A stretch of 64,000 nucleotides of DNA from Poriferisodalis sp965208555 (GTDB taxonomy: Bacteria > Actinomycetota > Acidimicrobiia > Acidimicrobiales > Poriferisodalaceae). The notes below the pieces were generated by a model. The model saw only the letters and a list, made by a program, of their open reading frames with translations. It had not been told where the DNA came from and did no database searches. The stretch spans positions 2,046,001 to 2,110,000 of the forward strand of contig NZ_OZ242342.1 of NCBI RefSeq assembly GCF_965208555.1, in the 5' to 3' direction. A program made the position numbers and the translations under genes. Shown here in pieces: positions 53,601 to 62,700 of this stretch (the first letter of the stretch is position 1; the number at the start of each line of letters is the position of its first letter).

Positions 53601-53666
53601 CAGGAGCACATCGCACTGTGGTTCAACCTCGACAACCGCATCGAGGTGTTCCGCTCCGAGGGCTAA
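50637..53666 (+). CDS. M16-family zinc metalloprotease, lipoprotein
   Basis: A 1009-residue protein. Signal peptide with lipobox-like VAAAC (Cys23), then an acidic Glu/Pro/Asp linker (about 30-110, DEPEP repeats), then two M16 halves. The inverted zinc motif HFLEH (159-163) is complete, with the third ligand Glu at about 239 (ERGIVQDEYRL). The second half (about 610-1009) lacks HxxEH, as usual for the structural half. Probably anchored outside the membrane and degrading peptides. No clear ribosome site; a 10-codon frame (50608-50640) ends on its start codon. Confidence 0.88.
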   Translation: MSPAPWRRLLALLFAAALVAAACAPDDNDAIVEPDAAGDEMAEVHDDAEPVETVDEPDPADEPEPAAEPEPVDEPEPADETVAEPIGEPVDLGEFNDYEPGDPDATPLPVDPDVVIGELANGLTYYVRSNDSPGKSIMMHLVVNAGAVLDPDGAEGAAHFLEHMMFNGTERFSKNELLQVLRDFGTDFGPDLNAYTSPDETVYILDFKLDHPGAIGLGFTVLSEWASAATLLPADVDAERGIVQDEYRLRDESASGRISNFLDAIYYSGTVYEGMLVGGSEESNESMTAEVLREFYDTWYRPDNMAVVVVGDLPVSEMETLVEHYFAELAPRTPTAPPQPDRSAFIADFVDEPVTDVVTHPDHGPIYISLDWQLPAWPEGTVGGERLRFMENLIARMLDIRLDAAFQAGQLSQATEPHFSAFPAARGLRLYGTNYQGPDLNQATTDYISVVHGAAHFGFTGAELDQAVSAFRTSLEFQLESEETRQDREYSFGYAAHFLSGADISSTEERVARLSALLDTYTVEELTAHLRWLLEIAPPLVVSIGPDPADVPTADELRAAVDAAVPLAPPEAQEAIDTLMTRPDPAAPAAERSLGLFDDAYEWEFPNGATVVFVPSDIAAGEVSVVAEGLGGWSSLSVGDSALVRHAVGAVASSGVGDATATQLDEYLATTTARVSPFIGQYSEGFSGAAGADDLEALFALLHLYVTEPRITEVAVNEQIQAMQTRLANAETFPRWISELALLDALYQGSPWYQFIATQDQIDATTGESLLGLYQARLSDVDDLLVAVVGDIDRVTVANLAARYIGTLPAGADDTFTDHDPGFPAGVQRITIPVEADAGSAGLDMVFGVETALTTRTLVLADVAAAVINDLLDGRVREQLGDTYSVGSSVSPDDATGKWTARISATGPSDGLDTSHATIVEILTELIADGPTDRDLQQAISVTRDNYVLESNSAIVNPLLRRHHVDDSNVGTPAQRRAVLDEITAAEVQEHIALWFNLDNRIEVFRSEG

Positions 53667-53735
53667 CCGAACAGCCGACGAGCCGGCCGAGAGCCGGGAC
53701 CTGGTCACGAGGCAGCTTCCGGCGCGGCTGGCGCG

Positions 53736-54569
53736 TCAGCGAGTCGCCACGGCCGGGTAGCGGACTGCGACAAGGGTCAGTCCATGCGGCGGCGCTATCG
53801 CCGCTGCCGCATCCCGGTTGCGCGCCGCCAGCACAGCAGGCACATCGTCCGCTGAGCGGTCGCCGCGCCCCACCGCCACGCACTGGCCGACGATGGCCCG
53901 CACCATCTGGTGGCAGAAGGCGTTCGCTTCGATCTCGAAGAGCAGATCGGTGTCATCCCCAAGCCAGCGGGCCGCCGACACGGTTCGCACCAGCGACGCA
54001 TCGGGACGTTCCTTCGGCCGGCGGCAGAACGAGGTGAAATCGTGTTCGCCGACGAAGTGACCTGCGGCAGCGTTCATCTGGCCGATATCGAGCCGTGCAG
54101 CGACGTGCCACTCGAGATCGGCACAGCGGGGATCGGGAACCGCAGCGTTGCGAACCCGGTACTCATACGCCCGCCCGGTCGCCGAGTGACGCGCATCGAA
54201 GCGGTCGTCAGCGACTGACGCCGCCGTCACCGCGATCTCCGGGTTCAGCACCCGGTTGAGCGATGACGCCAGGCGGTCCAGCCGAGTTGCAGGTTGATCG
54301 CCGGTGATCCGCTGAAGTCCCGCGCTGCCGAGCCGGAACGACACGACCTGCGCCGTGGCGTGCACGCCCGCGTCGGTGCGGCCGGCCACCGTCAGCAGAG
54401 GCGCTTCGCCCAGGATGCGCTCCAGCGCAGCGCTCAGCTCGCCGGCAACCGTGCGGACGCCCTCGTTGGCTGCGAAGCCGCGAAAGCCGGTGCCGCGGTA
54501 GGACAGATCCAGTCGCACCGTCCGCTGTCCGCTGCTGTTGCGGGCCTCATGCTCGTTCACTGCTGGCAC
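53736..54569 (-). CDS. truA: tRNA pseudouridine synthase A
   Basis: A 277-residue enzyme that makes pseudouridine at tRNA positions 38-40. RLDLSYRGTGFRGFAANEGV, the catalytic-Asp motif AGRTDAGVHATAQVVSF, and FEIEANAFCHQMVRAIVG are present. The start could be GTG 54569 or GTG 54560; on the minus strand TACCGT ends 7 nt before 54560, suggesting a leaderless mRNA. Usually next to rplQ on the same strand; here inverted and 6.8 kb away. Confidence 0.92.
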   Translation of the reverse strand: MPAVNEHEARNSSGQRTVRLDLSYRGTGFRGFAANEGVRTVAGELSAALERILGEAPLLTVAGRTDAGVHATAQVVSFRLGSAGLQRITGDQPATRLDRLASSLNRVLNPEIAVTAASVADDRFDARHSATGRAYEYRVRNAAVPDPRCADLEWHVAARLDIGQMNAAAGHFVGEHDFTSFCRRPKERPDASLVRTVSAARWLGDDTDLLFEIEANAFCHQMVRAIVGQCVAVGRGDRSADDVPAVLAARNRDAAAAIAPPHGLTLVAVRYPAVATR

Positions 54570-54648
54570 GGTAACTTCGCAGGCAGCGGTGCGGTACGGG
54601 CAGATTTCCGCTCGGCCGCATCAGTCAGGTCACAGGGGGACACGGCAG

Positions 54649-56370
54649 ATGCTCGATACCAGGATTGCGGGCGGCACGATTATCGACGGCACTGGGGCGC
54701 CGCGGGCCCAAGGGGACATCGGTATCTCCGGCGGGCGCATCGTGGCTGTCGGCAACGAAGCCACCGCGGCGGCGGGGCCGGCCGAGCGCACGATCGATGC
54801 GTCCGGCATGGTGGTTGCACCCGGCTTCGTGGACATCCACACGCACTTCGACGCACAGGTCTTCTGGGACACCACCCTGTCCCCGTCGCCATTGCATGGC
54901 GTCACCACCGTCATCGGCGGCAACTGCGGTTTCACCATTGCCCCGCTCGAGCCCGACCACGGCGACTATCTGATGCGGATGCTGGCCCGGGTGGAGGGCA
55001 TGCCGCTCGAGTCGCTGCAAGAGGGCGTCCCGTGGGACTGGCGCACCTTCGGCGAGTACCTCGACTCGATCGATGGCACGCTGATGCCCAACGCCGGATT
55101 CCTGGTGGGACACTGCGCGCTGCGCCGGATCGTGATGGGGGAGCGCTCGGTGGGCCACGAGGCCACGCCCGACGAGCTCGAGGCCATGAAGCTGCTCCTG
55201 GCCGAGAGCATCGCCTCGGGCGGGCTGGGTTTCAGCTCGTCGTGGGCCAAGACGCACAACGACGCCGCCGGTGAGGCTGTGCCCTCGCGTCACGCCTCCA
55301 CCACCGAGCTGATCGAGCTGTGCTCGGTGCTGCGATCGAGTCCGGCGGTGGCGCTCGAGTTCATCCCGACCATCGAGCGCTTCGACACCGATGTGTACCA
55401 GCTGCTCGCCGACATGTCGGTGGCGGCGGACCGGCCGCTCAACTGGAACGTGATCTTCGCCAACGGCCGGCATCGAGATGTCATCGCCCAGAAGCTCGAG
55501 GCCAGCAACTTCGCGGCTCGCCAGGGCGGGCGCGTGCTGGCACTGACCGCCCCGATGCCTGCGGTCAGCCGCCTGTGCTTCGAGAGCGGATTCCTGCTCG
55601 ACACGCTGCACGGCTGGGCGGAACCGATGGCGCTGGCGCCTGCAGAGAAGATGAAGCTGCTGGCCGACCCTCAGCGACGCGCCGAGCTGAACGATCTCGC
55701 CCAGCAGCCGAGCGCGTTCCGGGGCGTCGCTCGCTGGGAGCGTCTCACCGTCGGCGAGGTCACCAAGCCCGAGCTCACGCACTTCGAGGGTCGCACGATC
55801 GGCGAGATCGCCGACGAGCAGGGCATCACGCCGTGGGATGCGCTGTGCGACCTGGTGGTGGCCGACGACCTCAAGACCGGCCTGTACCCCCGCGCCGCCG
55901 GGGACGACGACGACAGCTGGGCGCTGCGCCAAGAACTCTGGAACGACGACCGCTGCGTGATCGGCGCGTCGGACGCGGGCGCGCACCTCGACTTCCTGGC
56001 CACATTCAACTACTCGACCTACCTGCTGGCCGCAGCCCGCGACCGCCAGATGCTCGAACTGGAAGATGCTGTGCACAAGCTCACTGACATTCCCGCCCGT
56101 CTGTACGGCCTCGCGGACCGGGGACGCCTGTCCGAGGGCTGCCATGCCGATGTCGTGGTGTTCGACCCCGACCAGGTGGCGCCGAAGCCGATCGAAGTCC
56201 GTGAGGACCTGCCCGGCGGTGCGTGGCGGCTCTACGGCGAGGCCGACGGCATCGACACAGTGCTGATCAACGGCGAGGTAGCCGTGAGCGGCGGCGAGTT
56301 CACCGACGCCCGACCGGGAACCCTGCTGCGGGCCGGACGAGACACGGTTCCGGTGACGGCAACCGGCTGA
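54649..56370 (+). CDS. D-aminoacylase-like amidohydrolase
   Basis: A 573-residue amidohydrolase. The N-terminal beta-sandwich (IAGGTIIDGTGAPRAQGDIG) leads to the metal motif VAPGFVDIHTHFDAQVFWD. GNCGFTIAPLEPDH is the Cys-bearing segment of N-acyl-D-amino-acid deacylases. IGASDAGAHLDFLATFNYST holds the later Asp. Members hydrolyse N-acyl-D-amino acids or dihydropyrimidine-like rings; the substrate is not resolved. Start ATG 54649 with AGGGGG upstream; divergent from truA. Confidence 0.85.
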   Translation: MLDTRIAGGTIIDGTGAPRAQGDIGISGGRIVAVGNEATAAAGPAERTIDASGMVVAPGFVDIHTHFDAQVFWDTTLSPSPLHGVTTVIGGNCGFTIAPLEPDHGDYLMRMLARVEGMPLESLQEGVPWDWRTFGEYLDSIDGTLMPNAGFLVGHCALRRIVMGERSVGHEATPDELEAMKLLLAESIASGGLGFSSSWAKTHNDAAGEAVPSRHASTTELIELCSVLRSSPAVALEFIPTIERFDTDVYQLLADMSVAADRPLNWNVIFANGRHRDVIAQKLEASNFAARQGGRVLALTAPMPAVSRLCFESGFLLDTLHGWAEPMALAPAEKMKLLADPQRRAELNDLAQQPSAFRGVARWERLTVGEVTKPELTHFEGRTIGEIADEQGITPWDALCDLVVADDLKTGLYPRAAGDDDDSWALRQELWNDDRCVIGASDAGAHLDFLATFNYSTYLLAAARDRQMLELEDAVHKLTDIPARLYGLADRGRLSEGCHADVVVFDPDQVAPKPIEVREDLPGGAWRLYGEADGIDTVLINGEVAVSGGEFTDARPGTLLRAGRDTVPVTATG

Positions 56371-56377
56371 CCGCCGG

Positions 56378-56383
56378 TAGCCT
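56378..56383 (+). promoter_or_regulatory. -10 element upstream of rplM-rpsI
   Basis: TAGCCT, 75 bp before rplM, preceded by TGACGG 18 bp upstream as a weak -35. The hexamer is the same as in front of rpsL and tuf. Confidence 0.4.
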
Positions 56384-56458
56384 CTCGGGGCCAATCTCAG
56401 TTCGAGCCAATCTCTTCTCGACACTGTCCTCGCAGTCGATCCCCGTCGGAGTTCCAGC

Positions 56459-56905
56459 GTGCGCACCTACGCCCCCAAAGCATCTGAGATCGAACGCGCG
56501 TGGTTCGTCGTCGATGCCGAGGGCATGGTGCTCGGGCGCATGGCAACCGAGGTGGCCAAGATTTTGCGCGGCAAGCACAAGCCGACTTTCGCCCCCTACC
56601 TCGACGGCGGCGACCATGTCGTCGTGGTGAACGCTGACAAGGTCGTGCTGACGGGCGACAAGGCGACGAAGAAGCTCGTGCACCGTCACTCGGGCTACCC
56701 CGGCGGTCTGCGAAGCGAGAAGTACGGCGACCTGCTGGCCCGCCGCCCGGCTGATGCGGTGCGGCGCACCATCCGCGGCATGCTGCCGCACAACCGCTTG
56801 GGCCGGGCCCAGCTGCGCAAGCTGAAGGTGTACGCCGGACCCGACCATCCCCATGCCGCCCAGCAGCCTCAGCCGCTGCCGCTGCCTCACGCCCTGGCGC
56901 GCTGA
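56459..56905 (+). CDS. rplM: 50S ribosomal protein L13
   Basis: A 148-residue protein from GTG: RTYAPKASEIERAWFVVDAE, LGRMATEVAKILRGKHKPTF and GMLPHNRLGRAQLRKLKVYA. The C-terminus ends in a short Pro/Gln/Leu-rich tail. Pairs with rpsI as in most bacteria. Confidence 0.95.
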   Translation: MRTYAPKASEIERAWFVVDAEGMVLGRMATEVAKILRGKHKPTFAPYLDGGDHVVVVNADKVVLTGDKATKKLVHRHSGYPGGLRSEKYGDLLARRPADAVRRTIRGMLPHNRLGRAQLRKLKVYAGPDHPHAAQQPQPLPLPHALAR

Positions 56906-56964
56906 GACGCCGACCGATTCGCCGCCTCCGATACGCGACACCCGACGAGAAAGACCCTGATTTC

Positions 56965-57356
56965 GTGCCCGTTCCGCTGACGCAGACCACTGGCCGCCGC
57001 AAGCGTGCCGTCGCCCGGGTGAGGCTCTTGCCCGGCAGCGGCAACATCTCGGTGAACGGTCGCCCATTCGAGGAGTACTTCACCTCGTCGGTGCCCGCAT
57101 GGAGATCACCGAGCCGCTGCGCCTCACTGAGGCCACCGCCAGCTACGACGTCAGCGCCACTGTGGACGGCGGCGGTGTGGCGGGCCAGGCCGGCGCGCTG
57201 CGCTTGGGCATCGCCCGCTCGTTGCTGGTGATGGACCCCGAGGTGCGGCCGACGTTGAAGTCGGCCGGCATGCTGCATCGCGACGATCGCAAGAAGGAAT
57301 CCAAGAAGTACGGCCTCAAGAAGGCCCGCAAGGCGCCCCAGTACTCCAAGCGATAG
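56965..57356 (+). pseudogene. rpsI: 30S ribosomal protein S9, interrupted by a -1 frameshift
   Basis: Two frames together encode one complete S9. The first (from GTG 56965) gives TTGRRKRAVARVRLLPGSGN and ends its homology at EEYFTSSV. The second picks up at 57099 with MEITEPLRLTEATASYDVS and continues to KKYGLKKARKAPQYSKR. The switch lies in 57091-57099 (GTGCCCGCATG). Adding one base after 57094, e.g. A to give GTG CAC CGC ATG, restores Val-His-Arg-Met and a 130-residue protein, the normal length. S9 is essential in most bacteria and its tail touches P-site tRNA, so a sequencing error, or recoding, is more likely than real loss. Confidence 0.88.
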
Positions 57357-57384
57357 CGCGCCGAGCGCTGGAGGCTCAGCCGGC

Positions 57385-58824
57385 GTGGAACTGACCTTCG
57401 GAACCGACGGCGTTCGAGGGCTGGCATTCGAAGAACTCGACGAGGTCGTTGCTCACGCCATCGGGCTCGCGGCGAATCGGGCGCTATTCGCGGACACGGG
57501 TGCTGCGCGCTGGGTCGTCGGGCGGGACACGCGCGAGTCCGGTCCGGCCCTGTCGAGCGCCCTCGCAGCCGGTCTGCGTGCTGCAGGTGCCGAGGTCGTC
57601 GATCTCGGCGTGGTGCCCACACCGGTGGTGGCGTTCGCAGCCCAGCACCTCGGCACGGCCGGGGCGATGGTGTCGGCGTCCCACAACCCGTGGCGCGACA
57701 ACGGCGTCAAGCTGTTCGCCGCCGACGGCACCAAGCTGGGCGACGCGGAGCAGGCCGCAGTCGCGCGGTGCCTCGGCGATCTGGGGCTCACGCACGGCGA
57801 CCGGCCGTCGGCCGGTGAGATCGCACGCCGACTGGACGTTTTTCCGGCAACCAGCTCGGCCGCTGATCCGGTCGCCGGGCTCATCGCCGGGAAGACGGCA
57901 GCGACGGGCGAGACAGCCCGAGTGCTGGAGGCCTATGAGCGCTCGCTGAGCGACGCCATCGACGGCCGGACGCTCGATGGCCTGCACCTGGTGGTGGACG
58001 GCGCGAACGGGGCGAGCGCATCGCTGGCGCCCCAAGCGCTGCGAAGGCTGGGAGCGCAGGTCACTGCGATCTGCTGTGAGCCCGACGGTCGCAACATCAA
58101 CGACGGCTGCGGATCGGTGAGCCCCGGCCCGCTGCAGGCAGCAGTGCTCGAGGCCGGCGCAGACCTGGGCGTTGCCTTCGATGGCGACGGCGATCGGTTG
58201 ATCGGCGTGGACAGCGACGGGCAGATCATCGACGGCGATCGCCAGATGGCACTGTTCGCTCTCGACCTGGCGGCACGCGGCTCGCTCGCGGGCAACACGC
58301 TCGTCGTGACGGTCATGTCCAACCTGGGCCTGCACCGAGCGATGGCTCAGGCCGGCATCGACGTGGTCACCACCGCGGTGGGAGACCGGGCAGTGCTCGA
58401 AGCGCTGGATATGGGCGGACACTGCCTTGGCGGCGAGCAGTCAGGCCACGTGGTATTCCGGCACGAGGCCACCACCGGCGACGGCCTGCGCAGCGCCGTT
58501 CACCTGGCTGACCTGGTCGCCCGGCGGGCCGGTGGCAAGACGCTGACCAGCGCGGAGCTTGCCTCGCAGGCGATGCAGGCAGCCCCACAGGTGCTCCGCA
58601 ATGTGCCCGCGGGTGCTGAATCGCTCGCCGATGAGGCTCAGCGTGCGATCGACGACGTTGTGGCAAATGCCGGTCCCGACGCTCGTGTACTGGTGCGCGC
58701 CAGCGGCACCGAGCCGGTCATCCGCATCATGGTTGAAGCCCCGACCGAGCGTGAGGCAACAGACCTCGCAGGCCATCTCGCCGACCTGATCGCCGACAGA
58801 GCTGGTGGGGCCGGCCCTGCCTAG
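57385..58824 (+). CDS. glmM: Phosphoglucosamine mutase
   Basis: A 479-residue enzyme converting glucosamine-6-P to glucosamine-1-P for UDP-GlcNAc. FGTDGVRGLAFEELDE, the phosphoserine loop VSASHNPWRDNGVK (Ser99), the Mg site AFDGDGDRLIGVD, the sugar loop GGEQSGH and the phosphate loop RASGTEPVIRIMVEA are complete. GTG start with GGAGG 11 nt upstream. Longer than the usual 445 because of an insertion near 140-160. Confidence 0.93.
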   Translation: MELTFGTDGVRGLAFEELDEVVAHAIGLAANRALFADTGAARWVVGRDTRESGPALSSALAAGLRAAGAEVVDLGVVPTPVVAFAAQHLGTAGAMVSASHNPWRDNGVKLFAADGTKLGDAEQAAVARCLGDLGLTHGDRPSAGEIARRLDVFPATSSAADPVAGLIAGKTAATGETARVLEAYERSLSDAIDGRTLDGLHLVVDGANGASASLAPQALRRLGAQVTAICCEPDGRNINDGCGSVSPGPLQAAVLEAGADLGVAFDGDGDRLIGVDSDGQIIDGDRQMALFALDLAARGSLAGNTLVVTVMSNLGLHRAMAQAGIDVVTTAVGDRAVLEALDMGGHCLGGEQSGHVVFRHEATTGDGLRSAVHLADLVARRAGGKTLTSAELASQAMQAAPQVLRNVPAGAESLADEAQRAIDDVVANAGPDARVLVRASGTEPVIRIMVEAPTEREATDLAGHLADLIADRAGGAGPA

Positions 58825-58907
58825 TCACTGATACAACTGCGTCACTGAGCCATGAGCACCCGAGATGCAATCCTTCTTGCCGCGACGTGTACTTACGACC
58901 CACTGCG

Positions 58908-58936
58908 TTGACCCCGTGCTGACACGGGTCTAGGCT
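58908..58936 (+). promoter_or_regulatory. Promoter of candidate small RNA
   Basis: TTGACC (58908-58913), 17 bp, TAGGCT (58931-58936): the best match to the window's promoter form. No gene follows in any credible frame; transcription from about 58943 would enter the hairpin element. Confidence 0.6.
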
Positions 58937-58942
58937 CAAAGT

Positions 58943-59052
58943 GCCTCTTCTGGGAGGATGTCGCAAGCCCCGGAGGGCCAGTCCGAGGCTCCGTGAGGAG
59001 CGCCTAGGACGGGAGCCGGGGCTTACGCATGCTTCAGCTGGGCTCAGCCCAG
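58943..59052 (+). ncRNA. Candidate structured non-coding RNA
   Basis: An outer 9-bp stem pairs AAGCCCCGG (58965-58973) with CCGGGGCTT (59016-59024). Inside it GTCC/GGAC and AGGCTCC/GGAG..CCT form a second hairpin with a GTGA tetraloop (58993-58996). A smaller hairpin CTGGGC-TCA-GCCCAG (59038-59052) follows. A strong promoter ends 7 bp before the start given. The SRP Alu/tetraloop core, the 6S bubble and known riboswitch cores were looked for by eye and not found. The ends are estimates. Confidence 0.45.
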
Positions 59053-59324
59053 ATACGCGACTTCTGCCAGCGGTCCCTCTTGATCCAAGTCGCAAAGGTA
59101 TGTCGAAGAACCCTCGCTGAGCTGTTCCCGGACGATGCCGGCCAGCGCATCCGCGTACCACAGCATGCGCTCCGTCTTGGCGCGCCGCTCGTATTCGAAG
59201 CGGCCGTCGCTGCGGCTGCCGCGGCGCTGCGGTCGAGGACGGTGACTGCAACGAGTACGTACGTAACTCCGCTGCCCAGAACGGCAACTGTCTCGTCGAC
59301 AGCGGTGACCAAACTTGCCGACAT
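59044..59324 (-). pseudogene. Remnant of an unidentified gene (two frames)
   Basis: Two minus-strand frames look coding. One starts at ATG 59324 (MSASLVTAVDETVAVLG). The other gives ERMLWYADALAGIVREQLS and ends at a stop at 59046-59044. They join only with a frameshift near 59200. I do not recognise the family. The opening resembles a short nuclease-like domain start (VDET), but this is weak. Part of a 929-bp debris region between glmM and the glmS-like gene. Confidence 0.3.
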
Positions 59325-59336
59325 CGCTCGGTCTCC

Positions 59337-59687
59337 ATGGCTCGCGGTGACAGTGGCTGCGCGGCGCACGGGAACCGGCCGCCGTGGGTCCAACTGCTGA
59401 CAGCGGACATCGAGAGTTTGCTGCCGGATCTCGGCAGCTTCGCGCTGGTTATTGCCGACGCCGAGGGCGGCAAGTGGACCGGACTGGACCTCACGATCAA
59501 TTCGCTCGATGCCTGCGGCGTCCTCGTTGTCGACGATATGGATGCCAGTCAGTACGACGACGCGGACGAACGGCGCGCTGTAGCCAATGTGCGGAAGTTG
59601 CTGCAGAGCGATGATCGGCTTGTTGTCGCAGAGATCGAGGCCTCCTCGGGAATCATCATCGGCACTCGCAAGTCAATCGGCACATAG
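59337..59687 (+). pseudogene. C-terminal fragment of a class I SAM-dependent methyltransferase
   Basis: From about 59380 the frame reads LLPDLGSFALVIADAEGGKW, then ACGVLVVDDMD, the second half of a methyltransferase of the O-methyltransferase/Methyltransf_24 kind. The SAM-binding glycine motif that should lie upstream is missing; the preceding frame is unlike the family. A truncated remnant, not a working gene. Confidence 0.5.
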
Positions 59688-59740
59688 TTCTGCGAGTCGG
59701 CGGACGGATGGACTCGGCTGGCCGGTTGTCGGGTGCTCGG

Positions 59741-59746
59741 TACCCT
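59741..59746 (+). promoter_or_regulatory. -10 element of the glmS-like gene (leaderless)
   Basis: TACCCT ends 7 bp before the GTG start at 59754, the distance expected for a transcript starting on the start codon. No ribosome-binding site is present. Confidence 0.4.
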
Positions 59747-59753
59747 CGCTGTT

Positions 59754-62700
59754 GTGTGCGGGATTGTGGCCGTCATCGGCCGCCGCGATGACCGGGCCGC
59801 GTTGGAGGCCTCCGCGGTCGTCCCGCGGCTGCGCGACGCCTCGGACCTGCTTGCGGCGGTAGTAGCCGAGGGCGACTCGGACACTCCCGCTGACGGTCGC
59901 GACGCGGTCGAACTGCTCGAGGCCGCCGCGGCGGCGCTGCGAGACGCCGATGAGGCGCTGCGATCGCTGCCCGGTGTGCGCTTGCTGGTTTCCGACGCCA
60001 AATGCGTCCTCGACATCGAGACGGTATTGGCGACTGCCGATGCGCTGATTGCCGGCATCGACCGTGCTGTCGATGCCGGTGACCTGCTGCCCGTTGACGA
60101 GGGCGCCCGCATCGAGCGCATCAATGCCTGCCTGAGCGAGGCAAAGGACCACGCCTTCGCGTTGCGCCGAGACCGCCTGCGGATGGCACGGGAGGTGGTC
60201 GGGCTCTGGGGCGGATCGCCCCCGCCCGCAGCCGTGGGTGGGCTCTGGTCGATCCAGGTGGCGCTGTCCGCGCTTGACCGGCTCGAGGTCCGCGGGCGCG
60301 ACTCGGCTGGGTTGCAGGTGTTCGTCCAAGGCGCTCGCCTCGACGCCGATGGCGACACTGCCCGCCGCGCACACAGCGGACGGCTCACCGACCCGCTGTT
60401 CGGCGCCGGCGCGGCTCGTGACACCGGCAGCGGACTGGCATTCGTTTACAAGACCGCCTCGGAAATCGGGGAGCTCGGCGACAACACGGCGGCGCTGAGA
60501 TCGCAGATCCGCCAGGACAGCTTGCTGCGCTGGGCCCTGTGTGCCGACGGCGCAGAGACGGTCGTGCTGGGCCACACCCGCTGGGCCAGCATCGGCATCG
60601 TCTCGGTGCCCAACACGCACCCTCTTGACGCGTGGAGCAGTGCTGATGGCGGCGACGTCGCGCACGTCGCTGCTGTGCTCAACGGCGACGTGGACAATTA
60701 CGCCGACTTGATCGCGCAACGGCGTCTGGCGATTGCACCCGAGATCACCACCGACGCCAAGGTCATCCCGACGATGCTGCGACAGGCGCTCGCCGCAGGC
60801 TCGAACGGCGAGCGCGCCACGGTCGGATCAGAGCAGTTGCGGCAAGCCTTCGCTGATGCAGTAAGCAGCTTCGAGGGCTCGGTGGCGATTGCGGCGCACG
60901 TCGCCGAGCTGCCCGACGTGGTGGTGCTGGCGCTGCGAGGGAGCGGGCAGGCGTTGTATGTGGGCGCGACAGGCCCGTCCTATGTCGTCGCCAGCGAGCC
61001 GTACGGCCTGGTCGAGGAATGCCGCACCTACGTCCGGCTGGACGGGGAGAATCCATCCGATCCGACTAACCCGGTGGGCAGTCGTGGCCAGATCATGCTG
61101 GTCGGCACGCCACCGCTCTCAGCCGACGGCGGGCCGTCGCCGGCTGAGTTCGCTGCTCTGCGACGTTTCTCATACGACGGCACCGAGCTGCCGGTCGAAG
61201 CGAGTGACGTTGTGACCGCCGAGGTCACCACCCGTGACATCGACCGGGGTGACTATCCGCACTTCTTGCTCAAGGAGATCGGCGAGGCTCCCCGGTCGCT
61301 TCGGGCCACATTGCGTGGCCGCATTGGGACAGCCGGCCTTTTGCGGCACGCCCGGCTCGGGCCCGACGCCCTGCCTGCCGCCGTTCGGTCCCGGCTGCGC
61401 GACGGCTCCATCCGTCGCATCGTCGCCATCGGCCAAGGCACGGCGGCTGTCGCAGCATCGTCGCTGCCGCACTTCTTCGAAACCCTGCTGGCGCCGTCGC
61501 GCACACTCCGCGGCGTTGACGTAACGGCGTCCCTGGCAACCGAGTTCAGCGGTTTCGGCCTGCACGCCGACCTGTCCGACACGCTGGTGGTGGCAGTCAG
61601 TCAGTCCGGCACCACCACCGATACCAATCGCACGGTCGATCTAGCACGCGTGCGGGGCGCCGCCGTGGTCGCCATCGTCAACCGGCGCGGCAGCGACCTG
61701 ACCGATCGGGCCGACGGCGTGCTCTACACCTCCGACGGACGCGACGTGGAGATGTCGGTGGCGTCCACCAAGGCGTTCTACGCACAGGTCGCGGCGTGCG
61801 CGCTGCTCGCCGCCGCCGTCGCCGCTGACATCCGTCCCGACGACGACGTGACGACGAATGCGATCAGCAGTCTGCTCGATGCGCTCGGCAAGCTGCCCAC
61901 CGGACTCGAAACGGTATTGGCATCGCACGACGAGATCGCCCGGATCGCTCGGCGCCATGTGGGCGGCCACCGCCACTGGGCCGTGGTGGGCAACGGCGCA
62001 AACCGGATCGCGTCACGTGAAATCCGGATCAAGCTGTCCGAGGTCTGCTACCACGCCGTCGCCGAGGACGGCACCGAAGACAAGAAGCACATCGACCTGT
62101 CGTGCGAGCCGCTCATCTGGGTGTGCGCAGCGGGTCTCACCGGATCGGTCGCCGACGATGCCGCGAAGGAGGTGGCGATCTACCGGGCGCACCGGGCGAC
62201 GCCGATCGTGGTGGCCTCCGCCGGCTCGGGACGCTTCGACGCCGCCGCCGAGCTGCTGGAGGTTCCCGCCGTGCACCCGGCGGTGGACTTCCTGCTGGCC
62301 ACGGCCGCCGGTCACCTGTACGGCTACGAGGCGGCGCTGACGATCGACGCACTGGCCGCTCCGCTGCGCGAGATGCGTGCCGCCACTGAATCCCTGCTTG
62401 CACCTCCCGGCAGCACTGATGCATCCCTCTCGGCCGGGGGCCGCGAGGGAGACCTGCTCGCCGTGCTCGCGGAGCGCCTGCGTCCCCCGGCCAATCGCTT
62501 CCGGGACGGCGTGCGTGCCGGCAGCTACGACGGGCACTTGCGTGCCGGCACAGCGGCGCGCCTCGGCGCGGTGCTGCGGTACGCGGCCGGCATGGCGCCG
62601 CTGGAGATGTACCAGGCGGACATCGGCAAGGTGGGGCTGCCCTCAGTGGTCATCGACGACTTCACCGATGCGCTGAATATCGCCATCGACGAGCTCACCC

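Noticed and set aside
58958..58996. A 12-codon frame (starting MSQAPEG) within the structured element
   Set aside because: The ribosome-like GGAGG touches the ATG with no spacing, and the frame crosses the predicted stems.
58943..59052. SRP RNA, 6S RNA, a glmS ribozyme or an SAH riboswitch
   Set aside because: The conserved cores of these RNAs could not be found by eye; only short chance matches (e.g. GAGGAGCGC) were seen.
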